64,000 nt of DNA from Arthrinium phaeospermum. Lineage: Eukaryota > Ascomycota > Sordariomycetes > Amphisphaeriales > Apiosporaceae. Of the stretch, positions 22,353-33,643 are shown piece by piece. Every line of letters starts with the position of its first letter. The first letter of the stretch is position 1. The notes under the pieces are model-generated. The model saw nothing but the letters and a program-made list of their open reading frames with translations. It did not search any database and was not told where the DNA came from. Location: NCBI GenBank assembly GCA_006503535.1, contig QYRS01000004.1:2790001-2854000 (forward strand), given 5' to 3'. Both the position numbers and the translations under genes were made by a program.

Positions 22353-24860
22353 CTATTCGATGGTCTTCGTTGCGGCCTGGATGCAGTTATCAATGATGTC
22401 AACCCATCTCAGCGCATTGATAAAGTCCCGGTTATCAATACTCTCCGTCAGGCCAGGGAAAACAGCTAGTAATGTGTTAGTCAAGCTGACCTTTGTCAAT
22501 GGGTATGGCCGGATACTTACCTCCCGAATAGCCTGTCCAGATCCCGGGGGCGAACACAACATGCTTGAACCAGGGGCGGCCATCGAGACCACCCTGGAAG
22601 AGGAATGCCCTCTCGATCTTCTTGTACCTGGTGTTGGTAGCCCGGATCGCATGTAGGAGTTTCAGCTTCTTGATCAATCTCCACCACGGCAAATGCTCTC
22701 CGGCCTTCTCGGTCAGTTTCACAGCTTCCTCGTCCAGCTTGGTGGCCGCGCTAGTCAAGTCGGCTAATGACTCGTACAGCCGAGTCAGGGACAATTTGAA
22801 ATCCTGGACGTCACCCTTGGGTTCGGACCCGATAGAGCGAGCGCGGAACTCGACAATCTCCTCGTCGGTAGAGGGCTCGCTCTTGGCGTCGATGGCTGAG
22901 AGCTTCGACTCAATCTTCTCCACGTAGCCCTTGAGGGCCGTCGCATAATCGGTCGCATTGAGTGACACAACAGGCGTGTCGGCCAGCTTGCCCACCGTCA
23001 GACCAAGAATCTGTGCCATGGTCTTGTGGTACTCGAACTTGGGGTCACCAAACTCGCTCATCCAGTGGTAGCTGTCGTAGTTGCTGTGGTACTGGTAGAT
23101 AGGCGAGTCACTGCCGTAGCCGCCGAATCCGAAGTCGAGGGAGGGGATGCCGGCGTAATCCTGGAAGGCAGTAAAGTCACTTCCACTGCCCATCGTACTG
23201 ATGTGACCGTCCCAGGTATCGCGCACCGTCTGCCCCTTAACCGTCTGATTGGGCGACTGCACCATCGAGGTAACATCGTAGATGAGCTTGCTCAGCATGG
23301 GAGCAGCAGAAGCCGAGAAGTAAGGGCCACGGACACCGACGTCCAAGTTGACGTAGGCGACATTGGTAGCCGAGAGCCACGGAAGGTATTCCTCGACCCA
23401 CTCGGTGCTTCCAATCAAGCCGTACTCTTCACCGTCCCAGCTGGCAAAGACAATCGTCCGCAGAGGCTTCCAGCCCTTATCCAGCGCCTTGCCGAAGCTT
23501 CGGATCGCCTCGTTGAGGACCGCGGAACCACTGTTGGGGTCTCCTGCACCACCCGCGATCCATGCATCTCGGTGGTTGCCTACCACAATGACCTCGTCGG
23601 GTATGGTTCCATTGATGACACCAATAACGTCCCATTGGGGGGTGATCGTGTAGTCTTGGTCGTTCACTAGGTTGAGGACTACACTATCAGGAGAGGGTCC
23701 GATATTGTACTGGACTCCTTTATACCTGAGCCCAGCGTTCTTGGTCCAGTACTGATTGAATTCAGTGGCCTTGGGTCCATGTCCATTGAGAGCCTTCAGA
23801 ATGGGCACAGCCTCTGCATATGAGATAGGCAGAGATGGGATGCTGGGGATTGCGCCATCAACCGGCTGTCGCGGCACGCCGGGTTTCGAGGGATATCCGG
23901 GTGTTGTGGGGTCACCAGGCGCTACGCTGAGGAACTGAACACTCCCGCGCTGGACACTACTGGGATGCCGGGCAGGGCCGTTGGGGTAGGTCTCGTAGCC
24001 ATTCTCATCCGTGACTTCGCCGTCGTCGCCAGGATCCGTGAAGATGACGCATCCTACCATGCCGAGCTCCTGGGCGCGCTTGACCTTCAGTCCACGGAAG
24101 ATACCTCCATAGCGAGCTAGAGCAATGTGACCTTTCAGGCTAATGTTCGCCTTGACCAAGTCCTCGAAATCCTGGAAGGTTCCGTAGTTGACGTAGACGA
24201 AGGGTGCTGTGACATTGCCCGACGCAGAATAACCATGGAAGGTGGGGATGCGATTGGGAAGCGAAGATGTGGGGTCTTCGTCAAGCACTTCCTCCTCCAA
24301 AGTGGCTTCGAAGGTAACGTTCCAGCTGTCTGACTTGGTCTTGGACTTCTCCAGCATAGCAAGTCGATGACCAAGCGGGTAGTTGATGTAGGTGTCGTAA
24401 GCTACAATATCGGATTTGACGCCCCATTCATTCCACCGGTCACGCGTCCATTCGGCCTTGAGTTTTGTTAGCCGAAGCGGCGCATCATGTCTCTTCATCA
24501 TGAACTTGCCTGCGATAAGTTGCGACCAGCCAGGTGAGGGCCGGCGGTGTAGTACTTGCTCCATTCCGACGCCTTCTTGCCGCTGGGCGTCTCCAGCAGG
24601 ATTTGCTTGAGCTTGTCAAATGTGAAGCCATTCACGTGATGGCCGTTCCCTGGCGGGTGAGGCGAAGGGTGGGGAGGAGCTTCATCGTGGGGCGCAAAGA
24701 CGACGGTGAAGAGGAAGGTGGTGAATAGGCCGATTAGCGAGGCGCCGAGGACGATGGTGCAGAATCGGCGCAGAGTGTGGTGGGGGTACCGCCGCGAGGG
24801 CGAGCCTATTGTCACCGTAGCGATCAATGGTGTACGCTCCGAGCTCGCCATTTTCTCCAT
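22353..24860 (-). CDS. Membrane-anchored M28B glutamate carboxypeptidase-like
   Basis: Three exons, 24860-24510, 24456-22521 and 22465-22353, give 799 aa. The first intron (24509-24457, 53 nt) is a GC-AG intron: donor CAG|GCAAGT, branch CTAAC. The join yields NLSQ|AEWTRDRW, the expected family sequence. Domain order matches the glutamate carboxypeptidase II/transferrin-receptor family. A type II signal anchor lies at about 32-55, then an apical PA-like domain, the M28 zinc peptidase domain and a C-terminal helical dimerisation domain. Metal ligands are visible: GNHRDAW (about 409), a GDPNSG Asp (about 419), SWDGEEYGL (Glu about 459), NLDVGV, and YHSNYDSYHW (His about 577). The co-catalytic zinc site looks intact, so it is probably an active peptidase of the vacuole or secretory pathway. 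An alternative ATG is at 24851. Confidence 0.93.
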
Positions 24861-25704
24861 GACGGGCCGTCGTCGCTGGCAACCGATGCTGCTGTTGGTC
24901 TAAATGGTGAGGGAAAGGTTGAAGGAGACGGCGGTGGCATCCATCAAATTGGAGATTGTCTCTGAAAGGCAAGGGGAAGGTGGGCTGGGCTGGGTTGATT
25001 AAGTAAGATGTAGGTAGGTATAAGAAGGATGGCGAATGGATTGATTTGATTATGCCATAGTGGGGGTCGGATGTTGCTATCTACATCACGTCGCTTGACT
25101 CCGACCGACTCGTTGCCTCCGACGTAATGCGGATTATGAAACTGGACCGGGGGGTGGTGGCGGGGTTCAGGGAAGGCCCACAGCGGCTTCAGGCTCTCTC
25201 CAATGACTCGGCTCAGTTAGGTTACGTCGTCTACATCTTTTACATATACTTACACCTGCGACAGTCACTATTCGCAGAATGCACCTCCTAGAAATTCGCC
25301 AATCCAGTGTGATCTGTGACATAGCTGCCGAACACCAGGTCTCCAAGAAGTGGAAGTGATTTCGCAGACAAGCATATGCCAATAGTGTCATTGATACCAG
25401 ATGCAGCATAGCACTACACTGGAAGGTGATCATGGACAAGCCGAAGTAGGGAATGTAGGCGCTAATCTCCAAACCGCTCGGAACGGCGAATCGCGATGTC
25501 GGAGTCATTCAGGACCTACTACTGCAATATCCGACGCATGCCACGCCCCTCTTCAATTTCATCACGATGGCAGAAGCCGCTGACCTGTTCATCCCAACTT
25601 ACGGAAAACCAGGCTCTGTCCGCCGCAGGAGCTGAGCCGGCTGGCCTCAACAGAATTTTGCAAAGAATATCAAATTGATACCATCCTACTGACTAGCTAG
25701 CATA
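24861..25704. other. Divergent intergenic region
   Basis: These 844 bp separate the divergent M28 peptidase and MCT-like transporter genes and should contain both promoters. No open frame with family features was found. Confidence 0.5.
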
Positions 25705-27149
25705 ATGCCAACACTGCAGACGATAGGTCTCCAGGAGCTCGAGCGTCCTGGCTCGATTCATCAGCCCGGCCTGATTGATTCATCTTCGTCTCCTCGCCCG
25801 GCCGAGCCGGTAGAAGAAGAAACCGAAGCCCCCCAGTTGCCGCCAACTGACCGCGGAAGACCAGCATTCCTTGTTCTTGTCGGATGTGTCTTGGTGCAGG
25901 CACCTGTGTGGGGTAAACACCACCATAGCATTAGGCTCACTTATCAAAATCTGTCGCTCACTCACTTGGCATAGGATACTCGCAAGCCTATGGCATCTTC
26001 CAGGAATACTATACCTCTACCCAGACGGTGACAGGCTCGCCCTCCGCGATCGCCTCGATCGGGACCTCGCAAACCGGAATCATGTATTTGATGATGCCGT
26101 TGGCCTTTACCGCCCTCATCAAATACCCCCGGCTGCGTATGTGGTGCGGCCCATTGGGTCTGGCCGTGACGACGTCGAGCTTGGTGGCATCCGCATATGC
26201 GACGACTGTCGGCCAGCTCATCGCAACCCAGGGCGTGCTCTATGCGATCGGGTGTGGCCTCCTGTTCAGCCCGACCTCGCTCTACCTCGACGAGTGGTTC
26301 ATCGAGCGCAAGGGGATGGCCTACGGGGTGATGTGGGCTGGCAAATCGGTCGTGGGCGTGGTGATGCCGTTCATCATGAACGCCATCCTCCAACGATACG
26401 GCATGCGCACGACCCTCTTGATCTGGGCCGTCGTCTCGGCCATACTCACCATCCCATTGCTGGTGTTGCTGAGACCGCGCATACCGTTGAGGGCGAATAC
26501 AAGGACTGTTCAGCGACCGTTGTCCTTTGCATTCTCCAAGTCAAGCAATTTCTGGATGCTGCAGATAGGGATCACTTTGCAGTCATTGGGTTACCTCATG
26601 CCCCAGACGTACATTGCCTCCTACGCCCAGTCTCTCGGTCTTCCAGACATCACGGGCCCAATCCTCCTTGCTCTGTTCCAGGTAGCGTCAGTTCCAGGGT
26701 CGCTTGTCTTTGGTCCGCTGGGGGATCGCCTTCCAGTAACCACCGTGATACTAGTTTCCTCTTTAGGCAGTGCCTTGGCGGTATTCTTACTCTGGGGCAT
26801 TAGCCAGAGGTTTGCAGTCTTGGTTACGTTCTGTCTTGTGTACGGGTTCTTCGCCGGGGGGTTTAGCTCGACTTGGTCAGGGATCCTCCAAGAGATGAAG
26901 CGGCGGGATACCAGTTTGGACACTGGTCTCATTTTCGGGATGCTCATGGGCGGGCGTGGCGTTGGCTTTGTGCTAAGTGGTCCCATTTCAGGAGCGTTGC
27001 TTAGTATGAGCCACTGGTCTGCGGCAAGCCTTTCGGGCTATGCGACCCGATATGGGCCCATGATAGTCTGCACAGGCCTTACGGCCACGCTGGGTGCTTG
27101 GGGTTCTTTCTGGGACTTTGGTAAGCGCAGACTCAGAGTGTTACCCTGA
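25705..27149 (+). CDS. MCT-like MFS transporter
   Basis: Exons 25705-25912 and 25975-27149 encode 460 aa. The 62-nt intron (GTAAAC...ATAG) joins QAPVWG to YSQAYGIFQEYY, giving the conserved first membrane segment of fungal monocarboxylate-transporter-like (SLC16-type) proteins. A hydrophilic acidic N-terminus of about 50 residues precedes roughly twelve hydrophobic segments. The loop motif LDEWFIERKGMAYGVMWAG and the paired glycine-rich segments fit the MCT family. The substrate (monocarboxylate, riboflavin or other) cannot be told from sequence. The branch-site match is weak, so the intron rests mainly on frame and family continuity. Confidence 0.88.
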
Positions 27150-28622
27150 AGAACTCGCACGCTGCCGAACTGTGCCTGTTCTGATAAGGATTGGGGATTT
27201 GCATCATATGACGCATACTGGCCAGTCGATGCTGGACGATGAAGCCCTATTACTCCAGGCTCGAGGACAAGTGAGAAGTGGTAGGTTTTGGAGTGGTGAA
27301 TGTCCATACAAGCTTTATCGATGCATACTATATTCAGCCTGGGTTCTAGGAAATGACGTGAGATTGCGTGCATCGCCTATGGTTCAGGAGACGTAGGATC
27401 ATTAGACTCGCGCTGCCGTGCCACTGACCGTGGACGCAGGTCTATCTTTGTATTTTCGCTTTGATGGACTAAAGATTCCGATGGTATGGGTTAGAACAGC
27501 CATGAAAATCCCCTACACGCCTACGTAGTATTGAGCTTCTGTTTCAAGGGTCGTTCCTAGTCAACGCCTATCAGCATCTCCAGCCATAGGGCTGGTTAAG
27601 CTCCAACAGCATGTTCTACGCCGTTGTTGGCGCAAAGTGGGCATCGAAGCAACCCTTTTTCCTCCGTTTGACGACAAATTATACCATGTGACTTCGTAAA
27701 TGAGAAGTTGGCGCTGAGAGGGGGCTAGATATGCGACTCTGAGCCATGGACTCCGCTTGGCAAATCAGGAAAATTCAACAGTGATGTTTGCGACGTCTAA
27801 TTTGGTTATTTTCGCTGTCGACGTCGAAAATGGCACAGCTGCTGCCCCGCCAATCTGGGGGAATTCAAGACGACGCTATGGACCTGACCTATAACGGGTG
27901 GGTTGAAGGTGGATCGATCTCCCCACGAGATGCGCAGATGCGCTATAATAGGCATGGCGTTGGGCGTTTTCCTGAGCGCCGCTCAATATCCATGACGCTA
28001 CAGGAGTGCCTATACTGTATCCACCCACGTCTTTCCGAATGCGAGAGCCACTTTCGCATGGTCTTCTCGCATCCGGCCTGATAACTGCCCGACTTATAGG
28101 TTACGCATCTCGATAACCCATCTAGTACAGGAGCCGCGCCAAGTCAGTTTTCGGAAGGATGCGCTATGCGGCAAGCGGCTCTGTGTAATAGGTGGCTTCA
28201 TCGTTATGCATGTGAATTGATCTGGTTTTGAGGCTCGACTTTCTAGCTTACGGTGGCGCCGTAACGTCATTTAATCTGCGCCCAGCTACAAACAGAAATT
28301 TAGAGAGGAAGAGTAGCATTCCCTTTCTTTACACGGCCGCTTGGTTGCGCCGGAAACCTTGACTATGGCGGTGGGCGGAGGTGGCTCCTGGATGCGAGAA
28401 CGAGACAAGGGACCATGATCTGTAGCCATGTGCGGAAGTGGGAAGCAGTTATGGATATAAGATCTCGACCGCCCAGGCATGTATGGAGAGAAAGAAGTAA
28501 CTTATGCAGACGATACAAACACCGTCCAACATACTTCGAACTTGGTACTACTTGCTACTTTCATACATACTCTAACGCCTTTGCTTCAGCTCTCTCCCGC
28601 GATACAGAGACTTGAAGACAAA
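27150..28622. other. Intergenic region
   Basis: This 1.47-kb stretch between the MCT-like gene and the DUF2306-like gene holds only short unrelated frames. I see no gene, repeat or RNA in it. Confidence 0.5.
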
Positions 28623-29831
28623 ATGGGCGAGCCATCACGACCGCCAGCAAACGGCTTCGTCGCCGCCGCCCGCAAGATCTACAACCCCGTGGGCTTCTCC
28701 AAGGGCTACAACTTCATCCTGTGGTTCATCTTCGGCGGCGCCTTCTTGGGTTTCCTCCTGGCCCGGCTGCCGTACCTCAGCCTCCACGGCATCTTCTGCA
28801 ACCCCAACGCCAGCGGCTCCCTCGGGGCCCTCCCCGGCGAGTGCTACTACTACCTCAACTTCGACCGGTACAAGGTCGGCATCATGCTCCACCTCGTGGG
28901 GATCCTCTTCGCGGGCCTGCTGGCCTGCCTCCAGTTCACCCCGATCATCCGCTACAAGGCTCTGATCCTGCACCGCATCGGCGGCTGGCTCGCCATCCTC
29001 CTCTCGCTCATCGGTATCGTGGGCGCCCTCATGATCGCTAGGCGCGCCTTCGGCGGCGGCATCGAGGCCCAGACCATTACGGGCGTCATGGCCATCTCGT
29101 TCTTGGGCTCCTTGCTCCTGGCCGTGATCAACATCAAGCGTCTCCAGATCGAGGAGCACCGCAAGTGGATGCTGCGCGCATGGTTCTATGTAAGAGAAAA
29201 TCCTCCTGTAGTACATGAAAGACGTCGGTGTACTGACCAAATGCGCACAACAGGCTGGCGCCATCATCACCATGAGAATCATCCTGATCATCGCGGTCAA
29301 CGTCACCGCGCCCCTCGGCGACTACTACACGACCATGCCCTGCGCCAAGGTCGCCTTCACCATGGGCAGCGACGAGCTGACGCAGGCGCTCTACCCCGCC
29401 TGCGCGTCCTACTTCAACGGGACGAGCCCGAACCAGTGGACCATGGTGACGGCCGACTTCAACGGCACCGACGTGGTCCAGATCGCCGCCGCGCTGGACA
29501 TGACGGCGGGCATGGCTCTGTGGCTGGCCTTCCTGCTCCACGCCGTCGGCATCGAAATCTACGTAAGTCCTTATTTCCACGACGGTCAGTACCGCTCACT
29601 TACTCACCTGATGTTTCATAGCTGCACCTGACGCCGGCCGAACATCATCGTCTGCGAGGTGTCTCGTACCAGCGCCAAAAGGCGGCGGGCATGAGGAATC
29701 CGGGCCGCGCGGGCCTGACGGCCGACCGGCTCGGGGACTCGGAGAAGTGGATGCCGCTGGAGGAGGCGGAAGCCGAGAAGGAGCCCGCGGCAGATGCGAG
29801 CAGGGACTCCTTGCCAGCTCCTTCGGTGTAA
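28623..29831 (+). CDS. DUF2306-type multi-pass membrane protein
   Basis: Three exons, 28623-29189, 29254-29562 and 29622-29831, encode 361 aa; both introns are phase 0 (GTAAGA...CAG and GTAAGT...TAG). The ATG at 28623 is chosen for its A-rich context. About six hydrophobic segments are visible, at roughly residues 30-50, 78-100, 118-138, 145-165, 190-205 and 272-290. The pattern of His and Arg at helix ends (LHLVGILF, LHRIGGW, EEHRKWMLRAWFY) matches the DUF2306 predicted membrane protein family. The C-terminal 70 residues are hydrophilic and acidic. The molecular function of the family is not established. Confidence 0.85.
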
Positions 29832-30975
29832 GGACCGCTGGCTGGCTGTTTTGAATTGTCTCGCTCTCTTTCTTTGTGGGAGAGTCGCTTGATGGATGAG
29901 GCTGGGTTCAAACAACATTGCTGATTGGGATTGGGGAAAGGAAAGCGCATGGAAGCGATACTTATCTGGGCGATATATTTGCCATGATGGCTACTATCTC
30001 TGGCTCGGGCGTTTTTGGTTGTTAATTTTGTAGAGGTGGTTTCGCATATAGACTTGCAGATATACCTAGACAAGGTAAACATGGTATCTTACAACGGAGT
30101 AGATAATATTTTAAAGATAGTCCTCGATAGGGTCTTTTCCAACTCACATATGCGTTCCTTGTTCTTTTACAGAACGCAACTCCTAGAATGGAAAAGCAAC
30201 CAACATCGTTCCGGCACTGGTAGCATCACGCAGGGTAGGACGGTCAGTGAGGTTTTAGGAGAGTTCACGCCACACATCCACCTGCCACCTCCAAAATGAT
30301 GCCACTGGCGTCGTTACCTGCAACCCAATGGTTTTCCTTCCTCGAACACTGTTCAGGTCACACAAGTGACTGCTTGGATTGGTTCTCAATGATCTAATTG
30401 CTCAAAATGCTTAAAGTAGCTTATCAGATTTCCACTTCCAGTGTTGTGGGCCGTGAATACATAGAAACCTTCTGTACATGTAGCCAAAGTATGCTCAGGG
30501 TAGGCTGAGGTGCAGCTCACTGAAGCACCGAGAGTCAGTGGTGCATACTCTGACTCTTGACTTTGTTTCCTTTTATTCGGAGGGCCGCCGATCATCAGTC
30601 CGCATAGGCCCCAGCCATTCAGTTTCTGGGCACGCAATTGAGCGCAGCAGTGTGCGACCCAAAGAGATCGCGGGGGTTGATTGGATGATCGATCCCCTTC
30701 CCCGACGAAAGATGGTGTGGGGAGTGACCACCCGATCTTGCTTTGGTGCCCGCCTGGGGTAGCCAACCAACGATTGCTTACCCTTAAGCACGCCATCCGC
30801 CATCTCACATTGCGAAAGCAGCCAACTAGAAATGGGCTGCTCTTATTTAATCCTCAGCGGGAGATAAGAGCGCGCAGAGACCTCGCAGAGCAGTTGACTT
30901 TATTTACCCAGACTGAACTTCATAGGGTATTTCCAAGGGCTTTCATTTCTATTTTAACAACAGCACTTTTCTACC
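29832..30975. other. Intergenic region
   Basis: 1.14 kb lies between two plus-strand genes. It should include the 3' end of the DUF2306-like gene and the promoter of the SV2-like transporter. Nothing else supportable was seen. Confidence 0.5.
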
Positions 30976-32686
30976 ATGGATGCGGCAGGCAGCAGGAAGA
31001 GTCCGGAGTCGGACCCAGACCCATACACTTTTAATTCGGGGCCTGCTGGACAGCATGGCATGGTTGATAGTAGTTCGGAGGATGCCGGCAATGTGTTAAA
31101 AGGTCAAGTGGACTCGGTCTATGAAGCCAAAGCCATGGTCCTAAACAGGGCTGTAAGTCAATCGAATGGCTACTACGATGTTAGCAGGGGTCACGGAGCA
31201 GTGGGCTAACACTCCTCCAGATCCAGCACATTGGGATGGGGTGGTACCAATGGCAGCTTTTCATTGTCGTGGGTTTTGGCTGGGCCTCGGATAACCTCTG
31301 GCCGATAGTGACGTCGCTCATCTTGACTCCGATTGCCAACGAGTTCCAGGTGACCCGGCCACCTCTTTTGTCACTTGCCCAGAACATTGGCCTGCTCGCG
31401 GGTGCCATTTTCTGGGGCTTCGGTTGCGATGTTTTTGGCCGGAAATGGGCATTCAATTTGACCCTGGGCTTGACCGCGGTCTGGGGCATGGTAGCCGGGT
31501 CTGCCCCCAACTTCGCGGCCATCGGTGTTTTTGCCGCCCTTTGGTCCTTTGGCGTCGGTGGCAATCTACCAGTGGACTCGGCCATCTTCCTCGAATTCCT
31601 ACCCGGGTCGCACCAGTATCTGTTAACGGTGCTCTCCATCGACTGGGCTATTTCCCAGGTCGTCGCTACACTCATAGCTTGGCCGCTGCTGGGCTACATG
31701 ACCTGCCAGCAGGACACAGTATGTAAGCGCTCCGATAATATGGGATGGCGCTACTTTATCATCACCATGGGAGGCTTGACCCTGCTCATGTTCGTAATCC
31801 GATTTACCTTGTTTACCATTTACGAGTCGCCAAAGTACCTCATGGGCAAGGGCCGCGACGAAGATGCCGTGCGTATCGTACACGAAGTTGCACGGAGAAA
31901 CGGCAAGGATTCGGATCTGACGATAGAGGATCTGAAGGCATGCGAGCCTCCGGGCTATGTGAACCGGGCAGCTGCAGCGGACGCAGTCAAACGGAAACTG
32001 AAAGCCATCGATCTATCACACGTCCGGCCGCTATTCCAAACCAAGCGCTTGGCATGGAACACCGCCGGCTTGATGATCGTGTGGGCCTTCCTTGGTTTAG
32101 GGTAAGTCTTCCTGAAGCTGGCCCAAAAGCATATGACACTCACTCATGCGACTGTAATAGATACCCGTTGTATAACGCCTTTCTGCCTTATATACAGGCT
32201 ACACGCGGCGCCGATTTTGGAGACGGGTCAACGTACATCACGTACCGCAACTCGCTCATCGTCGCCGTCGTCGGCGTGCCCGGCGCCCTCCTCGGCGGCG
32301 TGCTCGTGGAGCTGCCGCGGCTGGGGCGCAAGGGGACGCTCGGTCTGAGCACCATGGTCACGGGCGCGTTCCTCTACGGCTCGACGACGGCGGCGACGTC
32401 GTCGAGCCTGCTCGGGTGGAACTGCGCGTTCAACTTCAGCAGCAACATCATGTACGCGGTGCTGTACGGCTTCACGCCCGAGCTGTTCCCGACCAAGGAC
32501 CGGGGCACGGGCAACGCGCTCACGGCCACGGCGAACCGCGTCTTCGGCATCATGGCCCCGATCGTCGCCATGTTTGGCAACCTGAAGACGGCGGTGCCCG
32601 TCTATGTCAGCGGTGCTCTCTTCATCGCGGCGGGGCTCGTGGCGCTGACGCTGCCTTTTGAGTCTCGGGGTAAGGCCAGTCTCTGA
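30976..32686 (+). CDS. SV2/SVOP-like MFS transporter
   Basis: Exons 30976-31152, 31221-32101 and 32161-32686 give 527 aa. The introns (68 and 59 nt) have GTAAGT donors and keep frame; the first has a CTAAC branch. A 60-residue hydrophilic N-terminus leads into GMGWYQWQLFIVVGFGWASD, the typical opening of fungal SV2-like/STP1-like transporters. Membrane segments follow with GCDVFGRKWAF (the MFS loop 2-3 signature), GNLPVDSAIFLEFLP, and a second half beginning YPLYNAFLPYI. The C-terminal half keeps the TPELFPTKDRGTGNAL motif characteristic of this subgroup. It is probably a plasma-membrane solute transporter; substrate unknown. Confidence 0.92.
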
Positions 32687-33643
32687 GACGCGAATATTAC
32701 ACATAGGTATTTAGGATTTAATAGACTCGATCTGGTCTGCGCGCTGCGCTTCGGAGAATAGAGAATATACCCACAGTGCACTCTAGTAAGTAGGATTGGT
32801 CTGAGCGACCCAACGCTGTCAAGGGGTCCCCTCGTGTTGGTAAAAGTCTCAAATTGAGTTTCAGTTGCAACGAGCTCCTGCTTGTATTCGAATGTGGGAA
32901 AAGCCACAACAAAATTCGGTTCACGGTTGCCAGTAGCCGGAAGGTACTGACGTGCACCACAGCACGCAAATCAGCAGTAGATGTGCACTGAACTACACAC
33001 TACTTATTGGCCAAGCGCATTCTGTGGGACGTTGGGCTTTCTCGGAACGAAAAATCAGGTCAAAAATACACCCCCGCCAGCACAGGCCTGGCTGACTGGC
33101 TGGTTTGGTTAGGCTGTTTGGTTAGGCTCGTCCCCAAACTGGAAAGGGCAATTTGTTTACTTTCCAAAATAATATCGCGGCCCGGCCTCTGCTCAATTGA
33201 TTCCCCATCTTCCCTTCCTCCATCTTTTGATATCAATCATTTTGATACACGCCCAGCAGCGAGCTTGTGGCTTCTTTCTTTGCCTGCTACTTTGACAGAG
33301 CCTCTTTACGCACCCTAATTCCCGCCTTTTGACTGCTTTTGGCAATGCAAATTGAACTTGCGAAGCTTGCCCCGTGGTAGTAGTTTTGTGCAGTTTTTCG
33401 TTGTTGTTGATTCGCGTCCCAGCCAATCCTGGCAACACGCGCACTCACCCACCCAGCCGGGCTCCGCAACCAACGCCCCTGCCGCTTCCTTTTATTACGC
33501 GACCTTAAATCAACATTGAATACAGTCACCACCAACAACAAATCGTGCCTTCGTGCCATTGCCCGGTATTGAGCAGACTTGCAGCATTACCTTAGCTACG
33601 CGACAATTCGCTGGCTTAATTGCGGTTCGGCACCGACTCCACG
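32687..33643. promoter_or_regulatory. Upstream region of the PPC89-like gene
   Basis: 957 bp between two plus-strand genes. The last 500 bp before 33644 are rich in CTTT/TTCC runs, as often seen in fungal promoters and 5' leaders. No gene seen. Confidence 0.45.
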
